Shown piece after piece: positions 6,642-11,751 of a stretch of DNA of 11,751 nt. The notes below the pieces were generated by a model. It was not told the DNA's origin, did not search any database, and worked only from the letters and a program-made list of their open reading frames with translations. Position 1 is the stretch's first letter. The number at the start of each line of letters is the position of its first letter. Source of the DNA: Zoogloeaceae bacterium (GTDB taxonomy: Bacteria; Pseudomonadota; Gammaproteobacteria; Burkholderiales; Rhodocyclaceae); the NCBI GenBank assembly GCA_015657735.1, contig SSSX01000071.1:1-11751 (forward strand), in the 5' to 3' direction. The translations under genes and the position numbers were made by a program.

Positions 6642-7451
6642 TCAGGGTTTCCGGGCCTGGAAAAGCGCCACCCGGGTGCCGGCGGCATCGAGGGCGACAC
6701 CCTGGAGCTTGCCGCTGGCGGCCTCGTAGATCGCGATGCCCTCGACGGTGCTGGCGCCGAAGGTGCAGCTGCCGCCCTGGAAGGTGAGGGACAGGTGCAT
6801 CAGCGTGGTGTAGTTCTTCGTCGCCACGACGCTGCCCGTGAGGGCGCAGTCGGGGCTGAAGGCGACGCCGCTGATGGCGCCTGCGGCGGTGATGTGCAGC
6901 GCGGTCGTGCCGTCGCTGCCGGCGTAGGTGCCGGCCACGTCGGCAAGGCTGACGACTTCGGCGGCGGGCAGGCGGTAGGACGAGGTGAAGCTGAAGTTGC
7001 GGTCGGGCTCGCCGGCGTAGCTGACCGCGCCGTTGAAGGACGAGGCGGCGCCGACACTGCCGCTCAGCGTTGCCGGCGCGGCGGCGAGGCCTTCCCAGTT
7101 GAAGTCGATGGCGCTGCTCGCGGCGATGCTGACGCCGGTGGCGCCGGCCAGCCCGGTGATGACCCCGCCCAGTGCGGTCGCGTCGCCGGCGCCGCTGTAG
7201 AGGAAATAGAAGCGTCCGCCGTCGAGCATCACGATGTTGGCGTTGCGGCCGCTGCTCGTCGGTCCGTTCCAGAGGGCGGCGGTTTGCGCGGTGATGGCCG
7301 CCGGTGTGCTGATCGTGGCGGTCGAAGCGCCGGAGGTGCCTCCGCCGCCGCCACCGCAGGCGGCGAGGCCGAGACTGAGGATCGGGGGAAGCAGGTGGGC
7401 GCGGAAGCGGGAATGGAAACCAAAGCGGGAAGGAATCATCGCGGCGGGCAT
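6642..7451 (-). CDS. Putative lipoprotein of unknown function
   Basis: 269 residues from the ATG at 7451, or 265 from a second in-frame ATG at 7439; neither has a clear Shine-Dalgarno. The N-terminus is basic then hydrophobic and ends in a lipobox LAAC (29-32), so C32 should be lipidated. Six glycines follow as a flexible linker. The rest is rich in Ala, Gly, Ser and Thr, with predicted beta character, and has two further cysteines (C202, C229) that could form a disulfide. No enzyme motif is recognised. The C-terminal part (about 171-269: AGTYAGSDG, ITAAGAISG, then the two cysteines) resembles small beta-rich domains common in proteobacterial lipoproteins; this is an impression, not a family call. 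It sits between argB and dsbB with no evident link to either. Confidence 0.8.
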   Translation of the reverse strand: MPAAMIPSRFGFHSRFRAHLLPPILSLGLAACGGGGGGTSGASTATISTPAAITAQTAALWNGPTSSGRNANIVMLDGGRFYFLYSGAGDATALGGVITGLAGATGVSIAASSAIDFNWEGLAAAPATLSGSVGAASSFNGAVSYAGEPDRNFSFTSSYRLPAAEVVSLADVAGTYAGSDGTTALHITAAGAISGVAFSPDCALTGSVVATKNYTTLMHLSLTFQGGSCTFGASTVEGIAIYEAASGKLQGVALDAAGTRVALFQARKP

Positions 7452-7455
7452 CGGG

Positions 7456-7473
7456 TTTGTAAATGGCTACAAA
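7456..7473. repeat. Inverted repeat TTTGTA-N6-TACAAA upstream of the lipoprotein gene
   Basis: A 6-bp perfect dyad immediately ahead of the lipoprotein start (7451). It is AT-rich against a GC-rich background and of operator size. A regulator-binding site is possible; identity unknown. Confidence 0.45.
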
Positions 7474-7534
7474 ATGCCCCGCTCTGCCGTTCCGGCCTGT
7501 GACCGATTGGACTGTTGTCGCGGATTCCCGCCAA

Positions 7535-7553
7535 TTTGTCATTTGTTGACAAA
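7535..7553. repeat. Inverted repeat TTTGTC-N7-GACAAA
   Basis: A second 6-bp perfect dyad in the same intergenic gap, 79 bp from the first and sharing the TTTGT/ACAAA core. It lies between the argB terminator and the lipoprotein gene, so it would act on the lipoprotein promoter if it is an operator. Confidence 0.45.
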
Positions 7554-7581
7554 CTGCAGCCTGGCGCGCCGGGCGAAGACC

Positions 7582-7605
7582 AAGCAAAAGGGCGCCGGAG
7601 CGCCC
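7582..7605 (-). terminator. Rho-independent terminator of argB
   Basis: GGGCGC (7590-7595), loop CGGA, GCGCCC (7600-7605). On the minus strand the 6-bp GC stem is followed directly by TTTTGCTT. It lies about 30 bp past the argB stop. Confidence 0.8.
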
Positions 7606-7635
7606 CTTCATGCTGCCTGTGCCGCCGCCGGCGTG

Positions 7636-8535
7636 TTACTTGCTCTTGATCATCGTGCCGACGCCGTGGTCGGTGAGGATTTCGAGGAGCAGGCAGTGTT
7701 CGACGCGGCCGTCGATGATGTGCACGCTCTTCACGCCATTGCGCGCGGCGTCGAGGGCCGAGGCGATCTTCGGCAGCATGCCGCCGGACAGGGTGCCGTC
7801 GGCGACCAGGTTGTCGATATCCCGCGGGGTCAGGCCGGTGAGCAGGTTGCCGCTCTTGTCGAGCACGCCCGGGGTGTTGGTGAGCAGCACCAGTTTTTCG
7901 GCCTTGAGGATTTCGGCGAGCTTGCCGGCCACCACGTCGGCGTTGATGTTGTAGCTCTCGCCGTCCTCGCCGACGCCGATCGGGGCGATTACTGGAATGA
8001 AGTCGCCGTGGTCGAGGAAGGCGATCAGGCTCGGGTCCACCTGGGTGATGTCGCCGACCTGGCCGATGTCGATGAACCGGCCCGGTGCGTCCTTGTCTTC
8101 CATCATCAGCTTCTTGGCGCGGATGAAGTTGGAGTCCTTGCCGGTGAGGCCCACGGCCTTGCCGCCGGCCTGGTTGATGAGGCTGACGATCTCCTTGTTC
8201 ACCTGGCCGCCGAGCACCATCTCGACGACTTCCATTGTTTCGGCGTCGGTGACGCGCATGCCCTGCACGAATTCGCCCTTCTTGCCGACGCGGCTGAGCA
8301 TGTTCTCGATCTGCGGGCCGCCGCCGTGGACGACCACCGGGTTGAAGCCGACCAGCTTGAGCAGCACCACGTCGCGGGCGAAGCATTCCTTCAGGTGCGG
8401 GTCGGTCATCGCGTTGCCGCCGTACTTGATGACCAGGGTCTTGTCCTGGAAGCGCCGGATGTAGGGCAGCGCCTCGGCGATGATGGCGGCTTTCTGGGCG
8501 GGGGACAGGTCGGAGGTGTCGAGATGCTGGGTCAT
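7636..8535 (-). CDS. argB: Acetylglutamate kinase
   Basis: 299 residues. Phosphorylates N-acetyl-L-glutamate, the second step of arginine biosynthesis, in the cytoplasm. Amino-acid-kinase motifs: KYGGNAM at 37-43, HGGGPQI at 70-76, NINADVVA at 197-204, TNTPGVLD around 219-226 and GGMLPKI at 251-257. The N-terminal helix of about 25 residues before the kinase core, and the C-terminal DHGVGTMI, are features of the hexameric, arginine-inhibited class, so feedback inhibition by arginine is likely (inference). The start at 8535 is chosen by homology (MTQHLDTSDL, matching the usual length of about 300); an ATG further upstream at 8592 would add 19 unlikely residues. No good Shine-Dalgarno. It appears monocistronic, with its own terminator downstream. 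Confidence 0.97.
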   Translation of the reverse strand: MTQHLDTSDLSPAQKAAIIAEALPYIRRFQDKTLVIKYGGNAMTDPHLKECFARDVVLLKLVGFNPVVVHGGGPQIENMLSRVGKKGEFVQGMRVTDAETMEVVEMVLGGQVNKEIVSLINQAGGKAVGLTGKDSNFIRAKKLMMEDKDAPGRFIDIGQVGDITQVDPSLIAFLDHGDFIPVIAPIGVGEDGESYNINADVVAGKLAEILKAEKLVLLTNTPGVLDKSGNLLTGLTPRDIDNLVADGTLSGGMLPKIASALDAARNGVKSVHIIDGRVEHCLLLEILTDHGVGTMIKSK

Positions 8536-8596
8536 GGTGTGAGCGCGGGCGTGGGTTGCGGGTAGCCGCGATTGTAATGAGCGGACCCCCAAACAA

Positions 8597-8624
8597 AAAG
8601 CGGGAAGATCGCTCTTCCCGCTTT
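8597..8624. terminator. Strong intrinsic terminator after hsp20 (possibly bidirectional)
   Basis: AAAGCGGGAAGA (8597-8608), loop TCGC, TCTTCCCGCTTT (8613-8624): a 12-bp perfect stem. On the minus strand it continues as TTTTTGTTT, an ideal U-tract for the hsp20 transcript, 19 bp after its stop. It also insulates argB, whose start is about 60 bp further on. Confidence 0.92.
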
Positions 8625-8642
8625 CGGCCTGCCGCCTTCGCG

Positions 8643-9059
8643 TCAGTCGATGACCAGACGCTTGGCCTGCGGAGCGGCTTTCTTGGGCAGGGTCAGTTCG
8701 AGCACCCCGTCGGTGAAGCGGGCGGAGGCCCTGCCTTCGTCGACGTCCTGGCCGAGCTGGAAGCTGCGCGACACCTGTCCGAAATAGCGTTCGGTGCGCA
8801 GCACGCGCTCGCCTTCCTTGACTTCCTTTTCCTGCTTACGCTCGGCGCTGATCGATACCACCGGGCCATCGATATGCACGTGGATGTCTTCCTTCCTGAT
8901 GCCGGGCAGTTCGGCGTGCACCTGGAAAGCGTCGTCCGCTTCCTTCACGTCGACCCGCATCTGCGGGGCTTCGGCAGGGGCTCCGCCGTATTCGACCGGG
9001 CGGACGAGAAACCCACGGAAAAAGTCATCCAGAGGGTCACGGCGACTGATGGTGCTCAT
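8643..9059 (-). CDS. Small heat-shock protein, Hsp20/alpha-crystallin family
   Basis: 138 residues. The alpha-crystallin domain spans about 33-127, with ELPGIRKEDI at 50-59, RYFGQVSRSF at 91-100 and the ARFTDGVLELTLPKK block at 113-127. The C-terminal LVI at 135-137 fits the I-x-I type oligomerisation motif. Such proteins are ATP-independent cytoplasmic holdases that bind unfolding proteins under heat or other stress. AAAGGAG (9074-9068) ahead of the ATG at 9059 fixes the start. A candidate sigma-32 promoter lies at 9117-9146 and a strong terminator follows, so it is a single-gene heat-shock unit. The sequence does not distinguish IbpA from other Hsp20 subtypes, so no symbol is given. Confidence 0.96.
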   Translation of the reverse strand: MSTISRRDPLDDFFRGFLVRPVEYGGAPAEAPQMRVDVKEADDAFQVHAELPGIRKEDIHVHIDGPVVSISAERKQEKEVKEGERVLRTERYFGQVSRSFQLGQDVDEGRASARFTDGVLELTLPKKAAPQAKRLVID

Positions 9060-9091
9060 TCGTAAATCTCCTTTGATCGGGTCACGGGGGC

Positions 9092-9107
9092 GAGGGCGGC
9101 GGCCCTC
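9092..9107 (-). other. Hairpin in the hsp20 5' leader
   Basis: GAGGGC (9092-9097), loop GGCG, GCCCTC (9102-9107) forms a 6-bp GC stem-loop just after the predicted start site. It does not pair with the ribosome-binding site (9068-9074), so it is not an obvious RNA thermometer; it may protect the 5' end. Confidence 0.4.
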
Positions 9108-9116
9108 TCTGATTCC

Positions 9117-9146
9117 AATATTAGGCGTGACCCCGGTGACTTCAAG
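9117..9146 (-). promoter_or_regulatory. Candidate sigma-32 (heat-shock) promoter of hsp20
   Basis: On the minus strand CTTGAA (9146-9141) and CCTAATAT (near 9125-9118) are 15 bases apart, close to the sigma-32 pattern CTTGAA-N11-16-CCCATNT. Placement is right for a start site near 9109, about 50 nt before the hsp20 ATG. The -10 is imperfect. Confidence 0.6.
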
Positions 9147-9195
9147 CCCCCGCCGGCGGGGTAAACTTGGCCCAGATCAAAAAACGGACGATGAG

Positions 9196-9399
9196 ATGGA
9201 CAAGAGCGGTAATCAGGCCCCGACCAATGTCTGCCCGGCCTGCGGCGTGCGGTTTACCTGTGGCATGAATGCCGGCCAGCCGACCTGCTGGTGCACGGCC
9301 TTTCCGCCGCTGCTGGCGGTGCCGGCGGGCGAGGCGGCGGGAAGTTGTTACTGTCCGGACTGCCTCAGAAAATGCATCGAGTCGATGCAGGCTCGTTGA
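9196..9399 (+). CDS. Cysteine-rich CWC-family protein
   Basis: 67 residues with nine cysteines. CPACG (13-17), C22, CWC (31-33), then CYCPDC (51-56) and C60 match the small Cys-rich CWC family, which probably binds a metal such as zinc; no function is established. The start is the ATG at 9196; the same frame is open upstream but only antisense to hsp20. The Shine-Dalgarno is weak. It is the only plus-strand gene recognised, divergent from hsp20 (136-bp gap), and its last 35 bp overlap the 3' end of nudB tail to tail. Confidence 0.82.
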   Translation: MDKSGNQAPTNVCPACGVRFTCGMNAGQPTCWCTAFPPLLAVPAGEAAGSCYCPDCLRKCIESMQAR

Positions 9400-9838
9400 T
9401 CGTCCGCGCGACGAGGCGGATGGCGTCGCGGTTGGTCCACGAGAAAACCCGCGCCGCCGCCTGCTGCCACGGCAGCCATTCGGCCGCGCTGTGTTCGTCG
9501 GGGGCGAGGCGCACCGGAAGCGCCTCCGGCACGCACAGGCTGAACACGTGCTCGGTGTTGTGGGTGACGCCCGGCGCATAGCGGCCGCGCCAGCGCTGCA
9601 TGATCACGAAGCGGTTGGCGAGGCGCCAGTCGGTCAGTGCGTCGGCGGTGGTGTGGAGGCCGGTTTCTTCGGCGACTTCGCGCAGGGCGGTGGTGGCGAG
9701 GGCTTCGTCGTCCTCGCGGCTGCCGGTGACCGACTGCCACAGGCCGGCGCTGGCGGCACGTTCGAGGAGCAGCACGTCGAGCGCCGGTGTGTGGATGACG
9801 ACGAGGACCGAAACGGGCTGCTTGAAACGCGCCGTCAC
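9365..9838 (-). CDS. nudB: Dihydroneopterin triphosphate diphosphatase (Nudix hydrolase, NudB/FolQ type)
   Basis: 157 residues (E. coli NudB has about 150). The Nudix box at 39-61 matches GX5EX7REUXEEXGU exactly: G39, E45, R53-E54, E57-E58, G60. The N-terminal FKQPVSVLVV and the segment TNRDAI at 135-140 are NudB-like. It would remove pyrophosphate from dihydroneopterin triphosphate in folate synthesis; other Nudix substrates cannot be excluded. The chosen start is GTG at 9838, which overlaps the barstar stop in the 4-base GTGA arrangement typical of translational coupling; starting further upstream would place it antisense-like within barstar with no homology. Confidence 0.88.
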   Translation of the reverse strand: MTARFKQPVSVLVVIHTPALDVLLLERAASAGLWQSVTGSREDDEALATTALREVAEETGLHTTADALTDWRLANRFVIMQRWRGRYAPGVTHNTEHVFSLCVPEALPVRLAPDEHSAAEWLPWQQAAARVFSWTNRDAIRLVARTINEPASTRCIF

Positions 9839-10278
9839 TCGAGGTCGCGCAGCCACGCGGCGCCGTCGCTGGCGGTGCCGACCAGGGTCCAGAACGGGAT
9901 GCCGTCTTCGCGCCAGGTATCGGCGGCATCCTGGAAGATCGACAGGGCGGTGGCGAAATCGGTCGGGTTGGCGCTGGCAAAGGCGTCGGCGTGGTCGAGG
10001 ACGATCACGTAGCCGTCGGCGGCCATCCACGACAGGTCGGTCAGGCAGTCGGCCAGCGCGTCCCAGTTGTGGCCGTACCAGTCGGGAAAGCCGAGGCTCG
10101 TGCCGACGGCGGCGAGGAAGCCGTCCTTGTCGGTGACTTTCGACAGGTTGATGCGGTACATCGGATAGTCGAGGCTTTCGGCGGCTTCTTCGAGGGCGAG
10201 ATCGGCGGCGAAGGGCATGTGGTAGATCCCGGCGCGTTCGGCGCGGGGCAGCAGGGCGTGGAAAGGGACGGAGCTCAT
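9835..10278 (-). CDS. Barstar-family ribonuclease inhibitor
   Basis: 147 residues, cytoplasmic (no signal peptide). FPDWYGHNWDALADCL at 64-79 aligns with the barstar helix LPEYYGENLDALWDCL; D73 and D77 correspond to barstar D35 and D39, which plug the barnase active site, and C78 to C40. Barstar W38 is Ala here (A76). D117 in IFQDAAD falls where barstar has E76. It should bind and block the ribonuclease encoded immediately upstream (3-bp gap), protecting the producer. Some 40-50 residues precede the part that aligns with barstar (about 90 residues in total), a longer N-terminus of unknown role. The start at 10278 follows the RNase stop directly. Confidence 0.93.
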   Translation of the reverse strand: MSSVPFHALLPRAERAGIYHMPFAADLALEEAAESLDYPMYRINLSKVTDKDGFLAAVGTSLGFPDWYGHNWDALADCLTDLSWMAADGYVIVLDHADAFASANPTDFATALSIFQDAADTWREDGIPFWTLVGTASDGAAWLRDLE

Positions 10279-10281
10279 GGC

Positions 10282-10665
10282 TTACTCCCGGATGCGGCGG
10301 AAGCTGCGGTAGTGGTCGTCGCTGTAATAGAAGACCGTCGGCGGCTGGCCGCCGCTGATGATGCGGCGGGCGCCGCGGTCGCGGGAGCCGGGCGTGGTGA
10401 CGGTGAATTCGCGGTAGTAGCCGCGGGCGGCGTCGGGCAGGCGGCCTTCGCGGTTCTGGAAGGCGATGCCGTCGCGGCGGTAGGGGTAGGGGCCGCCCTG
10501 GTGGATCAGGGCCAGGGTGTCGCGGGCTTCGGGCGGGAGCGCAGCGGCGGCGACGGCCGCGATTTCGTTGCCGTTGCCGCGCCAGTCGAGCCAGTCGCGG
10601 GCGTGGGCGGCGGCGGCGGCGAACAGCAGGATGAAGGTCAGGACCCGGAGGCAGCGGACAGGCAT
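10282..10665 (-). CDS. Exported barnase-type guanyl-specific ribonuclease
   Basis: 127 residues. A signal peptide covers 1-22 (MPVRCLRVLT, hydrophobic core, AHA then RD), giving a mature protein of about 105, close to barnase at 110. FQNREGRLP at 69-77 matches barnase FSNREGKLP, the guanine-recognition loop. Catalytic residues are present: E86 (barnase E73), R101 (R87) and H118 in DDHY (H102). It should be exported and cleave RNA after G; whether it stops in the periplasm or leaves the cell is not visible. The start at 10665 is the only one giving the signal peptide; the Shine-Dalgarno is weak. It is followed at 3 bp by its barstar and then by nudB. Roles could be RNA scavenging or attack on competitors; neither is shown. 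Confidence 0.92.
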   Translation of the reverse strand: MPVRCLRVLTFILLFAAAAAHARDWLDWRGNGNEIAAVAAAALPPEARDTLALIHQGGPYPYRRDGIAFQNREGRLPDAARGYYREFTVTTPGSRDRGARRIISGGQPPTVFYYSDDHYRSFRRIRE

Positions 10666-10715
10666 GGCGGAGGCGGGCGGGGCGGATGATCGTCCCGCCA
10701 GTTTAGCAGCCCGGC

Positions 10716-11751
10716 TCAGGGCTGGATGCCGTACTTCTTGAGCAGGTTGTAGTAGTAGGCGGTGAGCGCCGGCAGGCGGGCGTTGGTCGGGTCCTGGGCG
10801 CGCGCGCGCTCCATCATGTTGCGGGCCTGTTCGGCGAAGCGGTCGTTCCAGCCGCAGTTCTCGATGTGCTTGAGGAGGGCCAGCGTGGCGTTGAAGAGGA
10901 CGTGGGTGTTGCCCGGCATGCGCCGCACCGCGCTCAGCATGAACTGCACGGCGCCATCGTAGTCGCCGCTCTGGGCCTTGCGGGCGCCTTCGGACACCAG
11001 ATCCTTGACCTCGCCGTTGATCTGGCCTTCGAGCCGCTCGCCGAGTTCGGCCTTGCCGATATCCTTCAGCATGTCCTTGGCGCTGCTCAGCGTCCGTTCG
11101 TCGGGCGCGTTGCGCATGATGTCGAGGACGACTTCGGCGCCGTGGTCCTCGAGTTGGGTGGCGAAGCAGGCCCGGGCCAGTTCGCCTTTGAGCTTGAGGG
11201 ACAGGGCCTGGGTGGCGCCCTGCTCGGCGAGCAGGGTCTTGATCGCTTCGCCGGCCCGTTCGGTGTCGCCTTTCTTGACGTGCACGAGCGCGCTCGACAG
11301 CGCCGAGCAGGAGCGGGTCTTGTCGAGTCCGGCCATCGAGCGTTCGAGATCGCGGATCGTCGCCTCGGCCTGGGTGGTGTCGCCCTTGCCGAGCTGGGCC
11401 TGGAGCAGCCGGACGTGGTCTTCGGGATCGCGGAAATCGGAGTATTTGCCCTTGCGGACGACTTCGCTGAGGATCTTCTCGGCGGCGTCGTGATCGCCGG
11501 TTTCCATCGACAGTTCGCCGAGCCGGCGCAGGCGGCCGACCCGGTGCGGCGACAGGGCCATGGCGTTGGCGAGGATGCTGCGCGCCGATTCGAGGTGACC
11601 GGCGGCTTCCCGGGTGCGCGACAACCAGTCGTAGGCGTCGACGAACAGGTCGTTCTCGCTGACCAGCGCCTGCAGCATGTCTTCCGCTTCGGGGTAGCGC
11701 TTCTGCATGTAGAGCGTCTTGGCAAGGCCGAGGCGGGCCCACGGGATGCTG
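10716..11751 (-). CDS. TPR-repeat protein, probably C-terminal part of a REC-TPR response regulator (5' end outside window)
   Basis: About 344 codons are visible and the frame stays open to the right edge, so the true start lies outside. The visible part is a helical series of tetratricopeptide-type repeats, e.g. WARLGLAKTLYMQKRYPEAE and later SALVHVKKGDTERAGEAIKT, with alternating small and aromatic residues at TPR positions. From family memory, the opening PWARLGLAKTLY and closing YYYNLLKKYGIQP resemble response regulators with an N-terminal receiver domain followed by TPRs, which lack a DNA-binding output and act by protein contacts. The receiver domain is not in the window, so that is inference. 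Its stop is 50 bp from the RNase start; co-transcription is possible, with no terminator visible between. Confidence 0.8.
   Translation of the reverse strand, partial: SIPWARLGLAKTLYMQKRYPEAEDMLQALVSENDLFVDAYDWLSRTREAAGHLESARSILANAMALSPHRVGRLRRLGELSMETGDHDAAEKILSEVVRKGKYSDFRDPEDHVRLLQAQLGKGDTTQAEATIRDLERSMAGLDKTRSCSALSSALVHVKKGDTERAGEAIKTLLAEQGATQALSLKLKGELARACFATQLEDHGAEVVLDIMRNAPDERTLSSAKDMLKDIGKAELGERLEGQINGEVKDLVSEGARKAQSGDYDGAVQFMLSAVRRMPGNTHVLFNATLALLKHIENCGWNDRFAEQARNMMERARAQDPTNARLPALTAYYYNLLKKYGIQP

Noticed and set aside
6082..7611. 509-residue minus-strand frame containing dsbB
   Set aside because: Everything before 6585 is an Arg-rich out-of-frame reading of the lipoprotein gene; only the last 167 codons are DsbB.
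8794..9195. Upstream extension of the CWC gene
   Set aside because: Runs antisense through hsp20 with no family similarity; the Cys-rich protein begins at 9196.
10681..10699. GGCGG/CCGCC dyad between the TPR gene and the RNase as a terminator
   Set aside because: Five-base stem, long loop and no U-tract; expected by chance in this base composition.
10282..11742. 486-residue minus-strand frame containing the RNase
   Set aside because: The N-terminal portion is an Arg/Pro-rich shadow of the TPR gene; the signal peptide at 10665 marks the true start, so this is not a fusion toxin.
1..11751. CRISPR arrays, tRNA/rRNA genes, insertion sequences, attachment sites
   Set aside because: No regularly spaced repeats, tRNA-like folds, transposase or integrase motifs were seen on either strand.

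Overview
The window is high-GC DNA, almost entirely coded on the minus strand, with gene content typical of a betaproteobacterium (Azoarcus/Thauera/Rhodocyclaceae-like). This placement is inferred from gene families and G/C-ending codon use; no 16S or other marker is present. No mobile element, tRNA, rRNA or CRISPR array was seen.

Region 1 (about 6060 down to 1, minus strand) is a nitrate/nitrite assimilation operon. Upstream of nirB lie a near-consensus NtrC site, a textbook sigma-54 (-24/-12) promoter, and a leader of about 210 nt that starts with a strong stem-loop. Then follow nirB (siroheme NAD(P)H nitrite reductase), nirD (Rieske-type small subunit), a NarK/NasA-type nitrate/nitrite MFS transporter, and a fused PP2C phosphatase-Ser/Thr kinase running off the left edge. 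The likely logic is that nitrogen limitation activates NtrC and sigma-54, the leader may add a nitrate check, the transporter imports nitrate/nitrite and NirBD makes ammonium. The phosphatase-kinase is a presumed signalling partner. Assimilatory nitrate reductase is not in the window and may lie further left.

Region 2 (6082-8535, minus) holds housekeeping genes: dsbB (disulfide bond formation), a lipoprotein of unknown function, and argB (N-acetylglutamate kinase) with an intrinsic terminator. Two inverted repeats occupy the gap between argB and the lipoprotein gene.

Region 3 (8597-9399) has a small heat-shock protein (Hsp20), with a candidate sigma-32 promoter and a very strong terminator. 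A small cysteine-rich CWC-family gene is divergent on the plus strand.

Region 4 (9365-11751, minus) contains, in transcription order, the C-terminal part of a TPR protein (probably a REC-TPR response regulator), an exported barnase-type ribonuclease, its barstar-type inhibitor and nudB (Nudix hydrolase, folate pathway). The last three are packed as a probable operon: 3 bp between RNase and barstar, and a 4-bp overlap between barstar and nudB. The exported RNase with its cytoplasmic inhibitor is the most system-like accessory feature here.
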